The notes under the pieces are model-generated. The model made no database searches, was not told the origin of the DNA, and saw nothing but the letters and a program-made list of their open reading frames with translations. From Ignelater luminosus (Eukaryota > Arthropoda > Insecta > Coleoptera > Elateridae), in contig VTPC01000503.1 in assembly GCA_011009095.1 (NCBI GenBank), forward strand, positions 46,720 through 110,719: a stretch of DNA of 64,000 nt, in the 5' to 3' direction. Both the position numbers and the translations under genes were made by a program. Below, one piece after another: positions 1 through 12,640 of this stretch (positions are counted from its first letter, which is position 1; the number at the start of each line of letters is the position of its first letter).

Positions 1-3000
1 AAACTGAACTATCAGGCTATCAATGTTCGAGGTTGATTTAAGTTAAATCTAGTAATTTTTTAAATGATTCAAATACGTCAAAATGTTGAAAAGCAGGTAA
101 TTAGATAGAATAAACTGCCCAGGAACTTCTGATTTTGAGCTAGAGAATTGTTAACAGTAGCCAAAGCTATCTGGTTTGTTGGTATGCAGGATTAGATCAT
201 TCTTCTTTACAGAATTCTTACCTAAACAGAGTCTTTTGTAAAGTTTTTAATTTTTTTATACAGGGTATTTCGTTTAAGTGTGACGCAGTACCACTTTTTT
301 ATTTTAAATGATATTCTGATTTCGTCTTTTTTATGGAAATAATGTAATAATGATCTGCATGTTATTTCAGACAAATATGGAAAAACTGCCATATCAACCA
401 TAGTATTATGGACAATAAAATTCACAAGGTGTTTAATGCTAATGATAATTGTATAAAAGAGAAATTTTACAATTTTCAAGTTATTTATGTTTCTTTTCTA
501 ACATTAATTGTCTCATTTACTTTTTATTTATTTTTGTTAACGTTTAGGTCTGTATTTTTTTGTGTAATAATTGCGACTGTCGTTTTTTGGGCTGACCATT
601 GACAGTCCAAATACGGTAAAATATAATTTAAAAATACAGTAACAAAGCATTTAGATTAAGTATTCAATGTGTTTACTATTTTTAGGTTTAAAGGTCTAAT
701 ACTTGTATGCCTGTCAACGGTACTGGAATAATTGAGTTAAAAACACCTCGAATTTTATTTCTCATATCTTCAGGTATTATTGGAGGATTACAGTATACGA
801 TATCTTTTATATATCCCCATTTCCCCAAAGGAAGTAATCCATGTACGTGAGATCTGAAAATCTCACTGGTCGGTTTTGTGTGGTCTTCCCACTTTCTATC
901 TTTTTATCGACAAATCCTCTAGTCAACACACGCGTATGAATGAAAATAAAATTTTCCAACACGGCAATGCAGGTGTTTACTTGAGAATGACGGAACAATA
1001 GAAACATTTCGTTGATGGAACGGTTTTTCTGGTAGTTCGTTGTGCACGCTAGCACAAAGGGTACTAATGAAACGCATTGTAAATAACTAAATTTGTTTTT
1101 TTTTAATTTCCCTTAGATTGTGAATCCATTTGATTCATAATACGTTTTTATGAATTAGGCTGTCTGAAGTTTAAATAATAGCGTAATGTAGACATTCTAA
1201 GGTTATTATAACAGGAGTTTCGTGAAAGCTGGGACATACTCTTTTTTGTGTCTAAGAGTGATTTGAATATTTCACGGTTTTGCAACAAGTTGCTTATAGT
1301 TATTGTCTGCAGTTGATTTGGTTTTGACGCTTTGATACTAGACATTACAACTTAAATCAAATTTAGGCAGACTGTGGTATTTAGAAACAGCACCCACATA
1401 TACTGAAAATCCTACTGTAAAGATCAAATACAGAATTTGATGAAGTTATGTTCTTGCAAATTAAACACGCTTGTTTAACTGTTGATATACGTCAAACACA
1501 AAGAAACTAAGCTATTTGTTGTACAAACACCTGATAGAACACAATCATCCATAAACTTGCAAATGTTTGCTTACGCTTGTAAATATGTTTTGGAAGATAT
1601 TTCGAGCAACAAATGTTTCGATTTGCATGCGAAACAGACCTCTCTCTTATCATGTTTTTTTTTCATAGAGATCTCATTCTAATCTTGAAAATTGCAAAAC
1701 TAGACAAGTGCAGAATTATTGAAGGCAGGATGATGAAACATTTATAAGAGCAGACCATTTGAAATGTAATCCACATTCTAGAAAAAGTATCCTAGATTTA
1801 AAATACAATTTTGTAGTTGCAATAAATCAGCCAAAAGTTGTTTTATTTTTCAAATTACCTTCTATATTATTGGTACATCCTTTACTTTTATGGTTTAATT
1901 CAAGACAGTTTTTCTTTTAGGATAAAAAGTTTAAAAATTCTAAACAGTACTGTTATACACTAATAAAGAATTTACTGTAATAAAAATCTAAAAATAACAA
2001 CAAGATTATTTGATGGAATGATATGGATTTACGACTTTCTGTTATAACAAAACTGGAATACTCTACAGTCTAGATATAACCCGATTAATGACATAATTAA
2101 CATTAGTTGGTTAAAAGGTACCTACTTCTTGCCTCAGCGCTCTCCTTACTAATTAGAAGATGTTAATTATTTCCTACTGTACTTTAACTGTAAAAAATAA
2201 TAGAATTGTGAGATAACCTAACACGAAATCATTTTGCTAATAAGAAAAATTCTTCTTTTAATAGGAAAATTAATGGAAAATGAAGGAAATGACTTAATTA
2301 AGGTGAAATTCGTTTGGGTTTGAATAATAACCTCTTTTCTTTCGGATCATTCAATAGTTTTAAATTTCAAATTGGTAGAATTTAAAAGGTTTCTCTATTG
2401 CAGCATTTTAAACTAATGAAAGAAAAATAAAAACGACCATTTTCATAAATATGTAAATTAAAAATTATTTTAATAATTCTTTTGTTTAAAAAGCGTGACA
2501 GTTGCGTTTTGAGGATGTAAATAGAAAATATAACGTTTATTCTAATTAGATATAAAAAGTTCGTCTGCGTAAACAATTCACGCATTTTGTTAACATAAAG
2601 GATAAAAGTTTTTTTTAATTATTTGTTTTGTGTTTTAACATTTGTATGTTGTAATGTACTTTTAATAATAGGAAATTAATAAATTATAATTTTTTCGAAC
2701 TAAATAACAATTAGGTTATATCAAAATTTTGTATATCTTAATTGCCAGACATATAATTTTCATTTTACCTGGTAGATGATAATAATCTTGTAAGAGTGAC
2801 TTTTAATTTTTTTTCGAAGCTTTTTGTTGTTGCAATGTTGCCACTGTACCGGAAACTATCTTTTTATGTTGATTTAATCAAAATTTGCAAATCCCAATTT
2901 TGAAAGGGAGATTTTTTGTGTGTAAAATCTGCTGAGGTTGCTACATTGAATATTAACGATTACTGAAAATGTCTGCTTACGTGGATAAAAGATCATTTTG

Positions 3001-4739
3001 CATTAAGAAAGACTTCTTTTGCCTGAATTGCAAACCATTCAAAACGTAATGTAATAAAGAGTTAATATAATAATACTGAGTTATCCTTCCATTATTAAGT
3101 AACGAAACCTGTTTGTCCGTCTGTTCATTAGTAGGATAACTCTAGCACGGCCTAACGCATTCCAGGGAAATTCGACGTAAATAAGTTGTTCGGCAAGGAC
3201 TGTACCAAAGCCGCACCAACCCGAATGCTAGGAATGTTCTGCACGTTTAGGATGTAACGATGTAGTATATTGCTAAGGTTGATATATGCGTTTACAACAA
3301 AATAACGATTTGAATAATGTTTGAAGTTAGGTATATAAATCTTGTAATTGAGACTCGCAATGCAATTTATAAGGATAATTAAAACTAGACATAATTAAAT
3401 TAGGAGAGTCATGTTCCAATTAGAAGAATGAGCTTTTATTATCAACTAAAGCTGCCTTCATCTACTAATGTTACATGCAGTTAACTTGCAGGTGTAATTA
3501 CGTGACAAGTCCATTATGAGGCTTTAGATTGTTGTTATGCAGATTCACAATTTATTCATTGAAATGAGACTGCAATTCCAGCACGCATGAATAAATGATT
3601 ATGATGATAAATCTATTCGATTGTCATAAAGAAAACAATAAGATATAATGAAAGCAAGTTTAAGCAAGACAATAAAGTGATAGTAAAGTGAAACAAAAGT
3701 GGATAGTATAAGTTATAAGCTTAACATGTGGCAGCTATAATTGGACCATTCATTGCCGATTTCGAGCAACTTTCAGTTTTTTACTAGCCGTAGATAAAAC
3801 AAAAACTTCTTATACATTTCTCAAGAATTAATCATAGCCCTACCGTGAAAGAACTTCACTAGCCGCCACTCTAAATAATAAAATCTAGTTTCACATGGCA
3901 ACAAATAATAATAAAACGAAACTTGTCAAAACAATCAAAACTTAAGCTTCGAGATATTGCCTAAATTTGGAAAACCAAATTCCGAGTTCCAAAAAACCCC
4001 TAAAGGGCAAGAGGTCAAGAAATTTTGGGAATTTTGGTAAATTTTCGCAAGAATTAGATCTGCAAATTATCTAAATGTTTTCATACGGAACACAAATTTA
4101 GAAAGAAAACAATTGCAGTAATTTTTATAACTGCATTTCTTAACTAATTTGCTGTTGAGTGGCACGATATTTGATGAGTCGCGCTCGGTTGGTTCATTTA
4201 GCTCTTCTGCTCTATCTACAATCTCCACAGTTGACAGAGTTTCGAATCACACGTTATTTATTCATTTTAACCTGACTAGCCTAGTTAAAGTGATTTTGAT
4301 TTGAAAATTTATTTTGCTTTCTCATTTTCACGATATAAATATAACCGAACAGGTAAATCTATTTGAAATGTGGAAAAGCTGAAGCTTTCAACACAGATAT
4401 GCATTTTATCGAGTAGAGTTAGGCTTACGCCCCAGAAATAGAATAGAGACTATATTACAGTGAAAGGTCATGATGCACGAGTCTTATTTAAGACTAAACT
4501 ATTATATTTGTATGAATTCGATTAAACTCAATTTTTAAGTTGAGACTAGACAATGATTCAAGTTGGCGCTATTGACCGATAGGCTCTCTAACGCGAGTCA
4601 ACGTCCGCTACCTATAGGTTGAGAAATACGGTCTAGATCACCTTTATGGTTATCAAAATCATTAAGAATGGCTATATTTGGCCATAACTTTTGAGAAACT
4701 TGAAACCATAATTTAATTTTTGGTTTTCAGAAATTCTCT
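1..4739. other. AT-rich non-coding stretch
   Basis: No coding region is supported here: all open frames are under 90 codons, lack family signatures and have AT-driven composition. Position 251-258 has an isolated TACAGGGTA, the terminal word of the inverted-repeat elements found elsewhere in the window, but no partner end was seen. It could be upstream sequence or a 5' intron of MCU. Confidence 0.6.
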
Positions 4740-5750
4740 ACTTCTTTCTCTTTAGCTTATCCCTATCGCTTAGGGGTCGTTGTTCCTCACTCTCCTTCTC
4801 CATTCCGTCCGGTTCCTCGTGTCCTCAGATGTTAACTCCTTCCTCAGGTGTTCCGCGTGTTTCGATCTCATTTACCTGCAGGTTCTCAAGACATGCCCCT
4901 TTTCTCTTCTCATCACTTGCCCATATCACTGTAGTCTTCGTTCTTGAACTTTCTTCCAAGCCTCAACTACCCCTGCCTGCACTTTAAACCACTCGTTCCT
5001 TACCTTGGCCCTCCTCGTCTTCCCCATAATCCATCCCAACATCCTCATCTCCGCTACGTCCAACTTCTTTTCTTGAACCATGTCTGACTGACATAGATTA
5101 GGACTGGTCTCACCACTGATTTAAAAATCCTTCCCTTTGTTATACTTCTGGTCCGTTTATTGCAGAGCACCTCGATAATCTTTTTCCATTTTATCCAACC
5201 TGCTTGAGTCCTGTGATTTAACTCCCTTTTGAGGTCTCCCCTTTCTGTGACGTATGGCCCAAGGTACTTTTCCAAGCTTTCTTCCTGTAACTGCACCTTT
5301 TCTTCTTTTTCTTCTCTACCAAACCATAGGTACTCAGTCTTCTTCCTACTTATTTTGAGACCGCCTTCCTCAATGGCCTGCCTCCAACTTTCCAGTGTTT
5401 CCCCTGCCTTCTCTCGACTCTTCTCCGCTATAGCAATGTCGTCGGCAAACAGCCTAGCCTAAAGAGAGAGGTTTTGGTATGCTGCGTCAACACGTCCATT
5501 ACCAGGTTAAATAAATAGGGACTCAAAAGTTAAGTCCTGGTGCAAGCCTACGGTTGGACCTATTTCTGTGGGACTCCCCGCGTCTTCATAAACCTCCAGA
5601 TCTTCTTCCTCGGCACTGTATCGTACGCCTTCTCAAGATCTGCGAAAATAAGGTGGAGCTCTTTTTTCCCGCCTTCTTCAACATCTGTCTCGGAATGAAC
5701 AAGGTATCCGTTTTCAGAAACTCTAAGCTCTGCTTAATTATTTGATGGAA
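4740..5750 (-). mobile_element. RTE-like non-LTR retrotransposon, degenerate 3' half
   Basis: Read on the minus strand, the segment holds reverse transcriptase blocks in the right order, broken by stops and frame changes. First comes a palm motif, [18 protein letters not shown], near 5650-5590. Next is the catalytic box RLFADD near 5460-5440, then a thumb-like stretch running to about 5050 that includes LKISRKKTEYLWFGREEK and VRPVLIYVSQTW. The last part, to about 4740, resembles the poorly conserved C-terminal region of this group. The longest surviving frames are 77-80 codons, so it cannot make a working enzyme. The 5' half (endonuclease) is absent. Assignment to an RTE-like group comes from the DLEKAYD and FADD context and is by recall. 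The orientation is opposite to MCU. Confidence 0.8.
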
Positions 5751-8039
5751 TCTGATCAAAAAATGATTCAGGGTTTGGCCTCATCTGGAAAACAGGGAAA
5801 ACCTGGAAAAGTCAAGCAAAAGATCTAATAGAAAAAAACTTATCATGAATTTAGTTATCACATTAAGTTCATGTTAAGTTTCTTTCTTTTCTTTTTTATC
5901 GTTTGCAGTAACGCCTTCACATTACCGTAATATTTGTTAACATCAGTTGTGAATGTCCTTTTCTAATGCTAACAGGGAAAACACTGTATTTGACAACCCT
6001 TAACATTATTTGACATAACAAAACAGCAATAGGCGCTTTCAGTAGACATGGTGATTCGTACACATCGAAGGTTAATAGAGTGAAGAAGCAGCTAACTTTG
6101 AGTCAAAATCGTGATGGAACAAACATCCGTCTGTGCACCAACAGGCAAATTACTGAATACTTAGCATTATAATTTATTGTACTGTGATATCCGTGGCTTG
6201 AAATTAATTCTGTTTTCTCTGCCTAGAAAAATGTTCAGACGTATATTCGTTTCATTGTGATTATGACTTGAAAGCTGCTTTTTCACTCTAATTATTTTGA
6301 AGCGATCCAATTATAATTGAATGGTACAAATAGGCGCTAGCTGTTATTTGAAACTGCATAACCTGAAATGCTATTCGTCACAATTTAGGTAATTTTCTAC
6401 GCTACAACTGAAACGAAGCAATATCAAGCGATTTGTTTGCATTGAACGAAACTGAGGGGTAACAATTTAAACATACCCAGCGTTTTCCTCATCGGAGAAA
6501 ACGCGATCGTCGGAACCTCTATTAGAAATTTAAAAAACTAGTTTGAGGGTAACCATTAGGTGATCGCACTGTTGCCAAACAGTAAAAGACATCGCCAGGA
6601 ACAATCATGCATGTTAGAAACCTTCAGATTTGGAGACTGCAGTTGATGAGCATCAGTTTTCTGTTTTCTCGTCATTCTGATATATTTTTGACGAAATTGA
6701 GCGCTATCTTTTGGTTGATGATTTTCTGCTATTAGTATCTAATTTTGACGACAGAACTTATTTTTATTTGAACACTAGAATTAATTACCTTAAAGATTAT
6801 GCTGACAGTACTTAGTAGCAGTGCAATTCCAATCAATTGATAGTGAAAAGGTTCAAAGATTTGTATTCCCAGCAGCTCAACCGTGAGGTGCTCTCGAATG
6901 CATCCACTGTATTATGAATATCGCCGCTAAGTTCAGTTTCCTATTTTTTGGCGACGACTGTAATTGCTAATCGAAACAATTTTTATATTAGCATAAGTTA
7001 GAAGTACTTGGAGTTTTCAGCAAAATGACATGAAAAACCTGGAAAAGTCAGGGAATACGATTTGCAATGTGAAGTTCGAACCCTGTGATTACAGTGCAAT
7101 ATTAACCATGAACTTGACGGCAAAAATTCAGAAACCGCGTGAAATTGATCTTCTCAAAACGGAAATTGACTGATAATTGAAGCAAGAACTGAAACTTAAT
7201 GCTTCATTTGCTCTTTTAAGCGTTTGAAGGATTTTTTAAGGTAATCGCAAGTGTCTTTTTAGAGATCTTCCATTACCTAGAAAACGTTTCAGTAGCCTTT
7301 TAGGCTACTTAAGGCCGAGTCAAAACTAATTCAAAACATCCCTTCGAAAGCTAAGAGCGCTTGAAAAGGTCATTAATTTCAATACACCTTATCAACAGTA
7401 CTTTAATTATATTCATAAGTTTTGGTAGGTCTAATCAATTTAACGTATAACTAAACAAGGTGCAAAGATTTATACATATCGTAATTAAATGGTAAGTGAA
7501 TAATTTCTGACTGAAAATGCAGTTTTGTACATTAAGTCAAATCTTGCTTTCTTCAAAATATCTTTTGCTACAAGTTTTGAATTATTTCCATTCCAATCTT
7601 GTTCCATTTTCGTTGTGGAATCTCCAGCAGCTGAAAAGTGTTTGTAAGTACGATGTTATACGTATATGCCAGTTGAAATCGTCCCATAAAAGGTGGATCA
7701 TGTATTGCATTCCTTCAAACATAACCCTAGACTATAACTGAGTCTCCATCATGCTTTACAGGTAGAGTAAACCAAATAAATCAAATGTGGATTCTTCTGT
7801 AAAAAAATATATTTTCTCATTCAGTTTCTGATCACTGTTGATATTGCTTAGACCAGATATTGGCAATAGCCAGAAAACGATATTAATTAGCTTAAACCTT
7901 CTTGCCTTGTTTAGTTGTACGTTAAACCTAAGACTAAACCTACCTAAACTAAATTATTAAAGTAGCTTTATTGGGGTATATTGAAATTAATGACCGGTAG
8001 TGTATTTGACTTGATAATTTAGCTTTTGCAGACTTTGCT
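5751..8039. other. Non-coding stretch with short repeated words
   Basis: No gene is seen. The phrase AACCTGGAAAAGTCA occurs near 5800 and again near 7033, which suggests small decayed repeat fragments. Nothing else is recognisable. Confidence 0.5.
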
Positions 8040-8367
8040 TCAAGATTATACGAAATCACTCGTAATTTCTTGAAGGCTGTGTTACGGGAAAATGCCCAAA
8101 AGTATGCACAAGTCCCGTATAAACCAGATATCGGTAGATGTTCAAGCCCATAGCTCATGTCGAAGACGGGAGTAGGTTCCAAAATAGTAAATAACCCAGG
8201 CTTTGATGATCTTACCCGAGCCTAAAACTTAGCTTTTAGCTGAAAAGCCCAAAAGAGATACCAAAAGGGCGCCAGGAGACAGTGCCACACAAAACGATGT
8301 AATTCGTCGACCTGTCCCCACACCGACGAACACGCTGCATATAGGGTCCACCCAAAATACCACCCTG
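8040..8367 (-). repeat. Dispersed repeat, copy A (CAGGGTG-ended)
   Basis: On the minus strand this copy begins with CAGGGTG (8367 downward) next to a TA. It continues with a block reading GTGTGGGGACAGGTCGAC and, further on, GCCTGGGTTATTTACTAT. The same ordered blocks appear on the plus strand at 34959-35240, so the two are inverted copies of one family about 27 kb apart. No protein-coding potential is seen. The inner boundary near 8040 is approximate. The end motif and flanking TA suggest a non-autonomous Tc1/mariner-type element, which is inference. Confidence 0.7.
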
Positions 8368-8399
8368 TAGATAAACACTTCAAAATCGTGTCCGGAGAC

Positions 8400-10572
8400 T
8401 AGATTGTATTCTCTTTTACTTACCAAGGAACCTTTGTTGGTTCCGCAACTTAAAATAAAATAAACTTAATAAATCTCCAGCCTCTCTCTCGTTTCTCAAA
8501 ACTATAAACAAAGCTTTATTCACAAAATCAAATATTATGCGGGTTGCTAGAAGCCAAGGTCCATCATCACGGCACCTAAATAAGCTTATAAAACAAAAAC
8601 AAACTCCTAGAAATAAGAACACAAAAGTTAAATTACATGAATTTATTATTATGCTTTGAAATGGAATAAAATAAACATTCACAAAAAGATTCAAAATGAT
8701 ATGGTTGATTGAAGAAATTATTACTTTACAAACATCAAATAAAAAAATGACAATTACTTCATAAAAATTAGGTCTGAAAGACCCGTCAAATAAATGCGTT
8801 TAGAAATCATTAAATCGCAAAATACTTATTGTATTAAACCCCTCTAAACAAACAAAATTGAACACGATTTAAAACTATTAATAAATTTAGAACAGATGAA
8901 CTTGTATTACTTCAAACAAAAAGAAAACGTTCAAAAGATTACTATAGAATTTAAACTACCGATTGTTTTCCCTAGATTTTTCCGGAAAGAATACACTATA
9001 AAGATACTTTTCTAACATTAAAATAAACCAAACATTAACGTGAAATACTCAAAGCATTTAAACAAAACAACATAAAAATACAAACAACTATATGTAACAT
9101 AAACAATTATTCCTTACTCTAAATCTGGAGGTCCTTTGAGTTTCCATCAACTTTTCCAAATACAAAAGAATTGAATTTACACTAAATTTAATTTCGAGAA
9201 GGCATGGCTTCAACCACAATAAATTTTTAAACACTTAACTTCCACAAACACAAAACTTTAATTTTCTTAATAACGAAGAGAATACCAGATTTCTCGATGG
9301 ACACTGAAGATGGGATATTGATTCCATCAGCCAGGGAGTATGACGAAGATAGCGGAGTCAAAGAACACCAGGTACATAACGGAGATTTTCGTAATGACTA
9401 AACCAAAACTCAAGAAGAAAGTGGGACTAAATAATTTCCAAATAACTGGCTCGACACGGTTACTTCTTTACACGATCCTTCTAATGAAGACAGGGACGAT
9501 GAGCTTGTCGTTCATCTCCGCATACTAGTAAAAATAGAGGTAACACTTTTCAGCATATGAATTTTTGTGTTCATCCGCACAACGATGCGTCAATATTTTA
9601 ATCCTCAAAGAGGCCTCCCTCGAGGATTAACTCAAAATGCAAATTAATGCCCATAAACCATAAACCAAATAGAAAACCAAAGCAAATTTACAGCCACTAA
9701 AATGTCAAAATTAACCGTGCGCCACACTTAAAGATCGAAACAAAACGCGAGAAGCACCGGGTCCGCTTGGACCCGGGAGGGCGCGGTGAACACCCGCGTT
9801 CCACGGTGTCCAAATTTCGACTCCCCCGAGAAAACCATAAAGTACCAACAAAGGGAACGGTTTGGCAAAATAGAAAAGTCAGTTGTACACGATATCCCTA
9901 AACAAAATACAGACGATAAATTGGATAATGGAAAACTACTGGATATCATTTCTTTACTCTAGAACTGTCTTTTGCCAGACATGAATTAGCAGATTACGAA
10001 CATGTTCTTTCTTGGAAATACAGTTGAAAAATATAACAAAGATTTAAAAGCAGCACAAAGCAGGTTCGGGTCATAAAATAATGTATCGGATTTCACTAAT
10101 GAAAGAAGTATAAAACCATTTATCGAACACATTTTAATTCTTAACAACAGAACTCCAAAGAAAAATATCTGTTAGCAATATAAACAACTTGCTAAACATT
10201 AAAAAGTAAGACGAAGCGATAAATTTATATTAAATGAATGTATTTAAAGCCAAACTCAACATAAAATTCGGTTAAGTAGGCAAAACTTTAAAATGACATT
10301 ACAGCTGGCGAAACGATGAAAATCCAGTTCTGGCAAAGTAGATATACGAAATACAAAATAACAGAGATTTAAGCTTAAGTTTAAGAATTTTGCCAATTTT
10401 TACTTACGCTGTACAAGGTGACCCACCAGGGATGATGCGAGTAGTAAAATTTGAGATGCAATCCATTGTACATCCTTGACTTTTTTATTGTAGAACATAA
10501 TGAAACAGAGATATCTAATTTTCTATTTTGTGTATGTTTCTAAAATAACAAAAAAGTTGAAGTAACCTTATA
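8400..10572. other. A-rich non-coding stretch with a GC-rich hairpin island
   Basis: The plus strand is unusually A-rich with many AAACAAAA-type words and no credible coding frame. Inside it, 9745-9830 is sharply GC-rich and contains a perfect hairpin at 9757-9776: 8-bp arms CCGGGTCC and GGACCCGG around a 4-nt loop. Similar GC islands occur at 33630-33680 and 36915-36965. The stretch may be an old, minus-oriented mobile element, but no coding domain identifies one. Confidence 0.4.
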
Positions 10573-10603
10573 AAGGGTTTTCCAATAAGAGGTGTTATTT
10601 TGA
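10573..10603 (+). repeat. Terminal inverted repeat of the DD41D element, left
   Basis: These 31 bases match the reverse complement of 11847-11877 without a mismatch. A TA precedes the repeat. The first inward mismatch comes at base 32. Confidence 0.95.
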
Positions 10604-10677
10604 TATTCAAAGAAAAGTGCCATTTTTTAATATAAATGATCGGATGTTTATTTCATTATAAAGAGGAAGGTATGCCG

Positions 10678-11763
10678 TTAATAGTGGAAAATAACATCAG
10701 GCAAATGACCACCACGACCACGCTTACAGGACAATATCCTTTTCATGAAATTTTCCATAACCAAATCGCAAAGTGGCTGCCCTATGTCCTCGATAGCCTC
10801 ACGAATTCCATCTTTGAGGTCTTGAATCGACGCTGGGCTGTTGGCGTAGACCTTCTCTTTCACGTGGCCCCAAAGAAAGAAGTCGCAAGGTGTTAAATCA
10901 CAAGATCTCGGTGGCCAATTGTGATCACCTCTTCGAGAGATAACACGGTCCGGAAACTTTTTCCGTAAAAGATCAATGGTTTCGTTGCTTGTGTGGCACG
11001 TAGCGCCGTCTTGTTGAAAGTAAACGTTGTCCAGATCAATACCATCCAATTCCGGCCATAAAAAATCGTTAATCATCTCTCGATAGCGCAATCCAGTCAC
11101 CGTAACTGTTGCTCCAGCCTCATTTTCGAAAAAGTAAGGTCCAATGACTCCGCCGGACCATAAACCGCACCAAACAGTCACACGTTGAGGATAGAGAGAC
11201 TTTTCAACAATAACTCTTGGATTTTCTGAGCCCCAGATCCGACAATTTTGCTTGTTGACGAAGCCACCGAGGTGGAAATGGGCCTCATCACTCAAGATGA
11301 TTTTTCGATGGAATTCTGGATCATTTTCATGCATTTCAACGACCCAATCAGCAAAGACACGACGTTGTTGATGATCGGCCGGCTTGAGTTCTTGTGTTAA
11401 CTGGACTTTATAAGCCTTAAGACCCAAATCTTTATGCAAAATACGGTGTAATGACGTTTGTGGAATGGCTAATTCCAAAGAACGACGAGGAATGGACAAA
11501 CCTGGGTTTTCTTTAACACTTTCGGCTACAACAGCAATATTCTCGGCTGTTCTTGAGCGACGTGCACGGGTTTTATTCTTCACATCACTAACTTGTCCCA
11601 AGAGCTCGAATTTTTTCACCAATTTCTGTATTGCGGTCCGACAAGGTGCTCCACGGTGACCCAAAAATGTTCGAGTTTTACGAACCGTCTCTGCCAAATT
11701 TTCACCATTTTTATAGTGAATTTTAATAATTTCAATGCGTTGTTGAAGCGTGTATCGTTCCAT
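10678..11763 (-). CDS. DD41D-type mariner transposase, intact
   Basis: A 361-residue transposase predicted to bind the terminal repeats and catalyse cut-and-paste transposition. Residues 1-60 (start MERYTLQQRIEIIKIHYKNG) form the first helix-turn-helix region. A second lies around residues 85-125 (SIPRRSLELAIPQTSLHRIL). The catalytic triad is visible as D159 in SDEAHFHLGGF, D252 in QQDGATCHT and D294 in SCDLTPCDFFLWG. Forty-one residues separate the second and third aspartates, which is the DD41D spacing. The WPPR and FFLWG words are typical of the superfamily. The start is the first methionine and falls 84 bp inside the right terminal repeat. The length is normal and there are no stops or frameshifts, so activity is plausible. 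The family call rests on motif spacing; relation to the named rosa lineage is recalled, not tested. Confidence 0.95.
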   Translation of the reverse strand: MERYTLQQRIEIIKIHYKNGENLAETVRKTRTFLGHRGAPCRTAIQKLVKKFELLGQVSDVKNKTRARRSRTAENIAVVAESVKENPGLSIPRRSLELAIPQTSLHRILHKDLGLKAYKVQLTQELKPADHQQRRVFADWVVEMHENDPEFHRKIILSDEAHFHLGGFVNKQNCRIWGSENPRVIVEKSLYPQRVTVWCGLWSGGVIGPYFFENEAGATVTVTGLRYREMINDFLWPELDGIDLDNVYFQQDGATCHTSNETIDLLRKKFPDRVISRRGDHNWPPRSCDLTPCDFFLWGHVKEKVYANSPASIQDLKDGIREAIEDIGQPLCDLVMENFMKRILSCKRGRGGHLPDVIFHY

Positions 11764-11846
11764 ATTTATTAATGGCGTAGTTTCTACTTGTCAAATGTCA
11801 AAAAATGATAGCTTCAAAAGTGACATCTACCGAAATAGCGGGCTAT

Positions 11847-11877
11847 TCAAAATAACACCTCTTATTGGAAAACCCTT
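11847..11877 (-). repeat. Terminal inverted repeat of the DD41D element, right
   Basis: These 31 bases are the perfect inverted partner of 10573-10603 and are followed by TA at 11878-11879. They lie just upstream of the transposase start, so they probably contain or adjoin its promoter. Confidence 0.95.
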
Positions 11878-11879
11878 TA

Positions 11880-12588
11880 GATATCTAATGTATCTATACA
11901 ATTACACAGCGTTCACGATGTTTCTGGGTCGTATATGGCTGTGGAAGAATGACAGTTTGAGTATTGTAAACCGGGCTGTTTATCTATTAACTCGGCTTGT
12001 AAAATCTTATTGACGCTTAATGTGCTTTAAGGTTATGATTTTATGGTAGTTTAACTTCACGCTATTGTCTTTTTTTTGTAACTCTGTAAATATAAGGAAA
12101 ACTTGATTTCTTTGTAACAAAAGAAAACTAATCGGTACTAAACTTTTATGCAAAGTTTTTGATAGTGCAACAGCATGAAATGCAGCTGCAGGTACGACAA
12201 TTTTCAAAAAAAAAGAAAACACTTCCAACCTAACAAAATGAAAGCATGGCCAGTTACGACCCAACAACATCGTGAACGGAGTATAGTTAGTGTTGTTACA
12301 CTAAATTTTGTAATGCTCTTCTGTGCGTTAGAAGTGTGCTCTTATTTTTGGGTTACAACAGAGCTGTGTTTACAGCTGCTAGTGTAAGAAATTAATGCGA
12401 TTCGCCATAACTTAACTGTATTTTTTATACCTTTTCAATCATTGAGTGGTATCGCAGAAGTGAGACTACATGTTGTAAAAACGGTATACTAATTTTAGTC
12501 AGTATTACTGATACTACCGGTAAATGATAATTTTTCAAATTTACGATTTGAAACCTTGATGATATTAATTCTATTTATTTTGTTTCAG
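11880..12588. other. Non-coding stretch before the splice signal at 12589
   Basis: No gene is recognised. The last 20 bases are pyrimidine-rich and lead into the acceptor-like TTTGTTTCAG that ends at 12588. Confidence 0.5.
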
Positions 12589-12640
12589 GTAAGTGATGAC
12601 AGTATCATTACACTAGATCGGGAATTCACTGTGGTGTTTG
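12589..12640 (+). other. Recursive-splice (ratchet) site with downstream donor, or 52-nt MCU exon
   Basis: A pyrimidine tract and TTTGTTTCAG end at 12588 and are joined directly to GTAAGTGAT. A second strong donor, GTAAGTGATA, starts at 12641 after TTTG. That is the layout of a ratchet point: a zero-length exon (AG|GTAAGT) defined by a donor about 50 nt downstream, a feature of very long insect introns. Alternatively the 52 nt form a real exon read as 17 codons plus one G. That phase fits the acceptor at 52584, whose first codon would become GAT (D). The peptide (VSDDSIITLDREFTVVF) does not clearly match MCU, which favours the ratchet reading. Membership of the MCU transcript is inferred from strand, phase and order. 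Confidence 0.5.

Larger units (their letters stand above)
10573..11877 (-). mobile_element. Full-length DD41D Tc1/mariner-superfamily element
   Basis: A 1305-bp element is bounded by perfect 31-bp terminal inverted repeats at 10573-10603 and 11847-11877, starting AAGGGTTTTCCAATAAGAGG. TA dinucleotides flank it at 10571-10572 and 11878-11879, as expected for the target duplication of this superfamily. A single uninterrupted transposase frame occupies the interior on the minus strand. Identical ends plus an open frame point to a recent insertion that may still be able to move. No other copy was seen in this window. Confidence 0.95.

Noticed and set aside
4185..4262. tRNA-like segment with a TTTCGAATC T-loop
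   Set aside because: Acceptor and anticodon stems do not pair, so at most it is a decayed tRNA-derived SINE.
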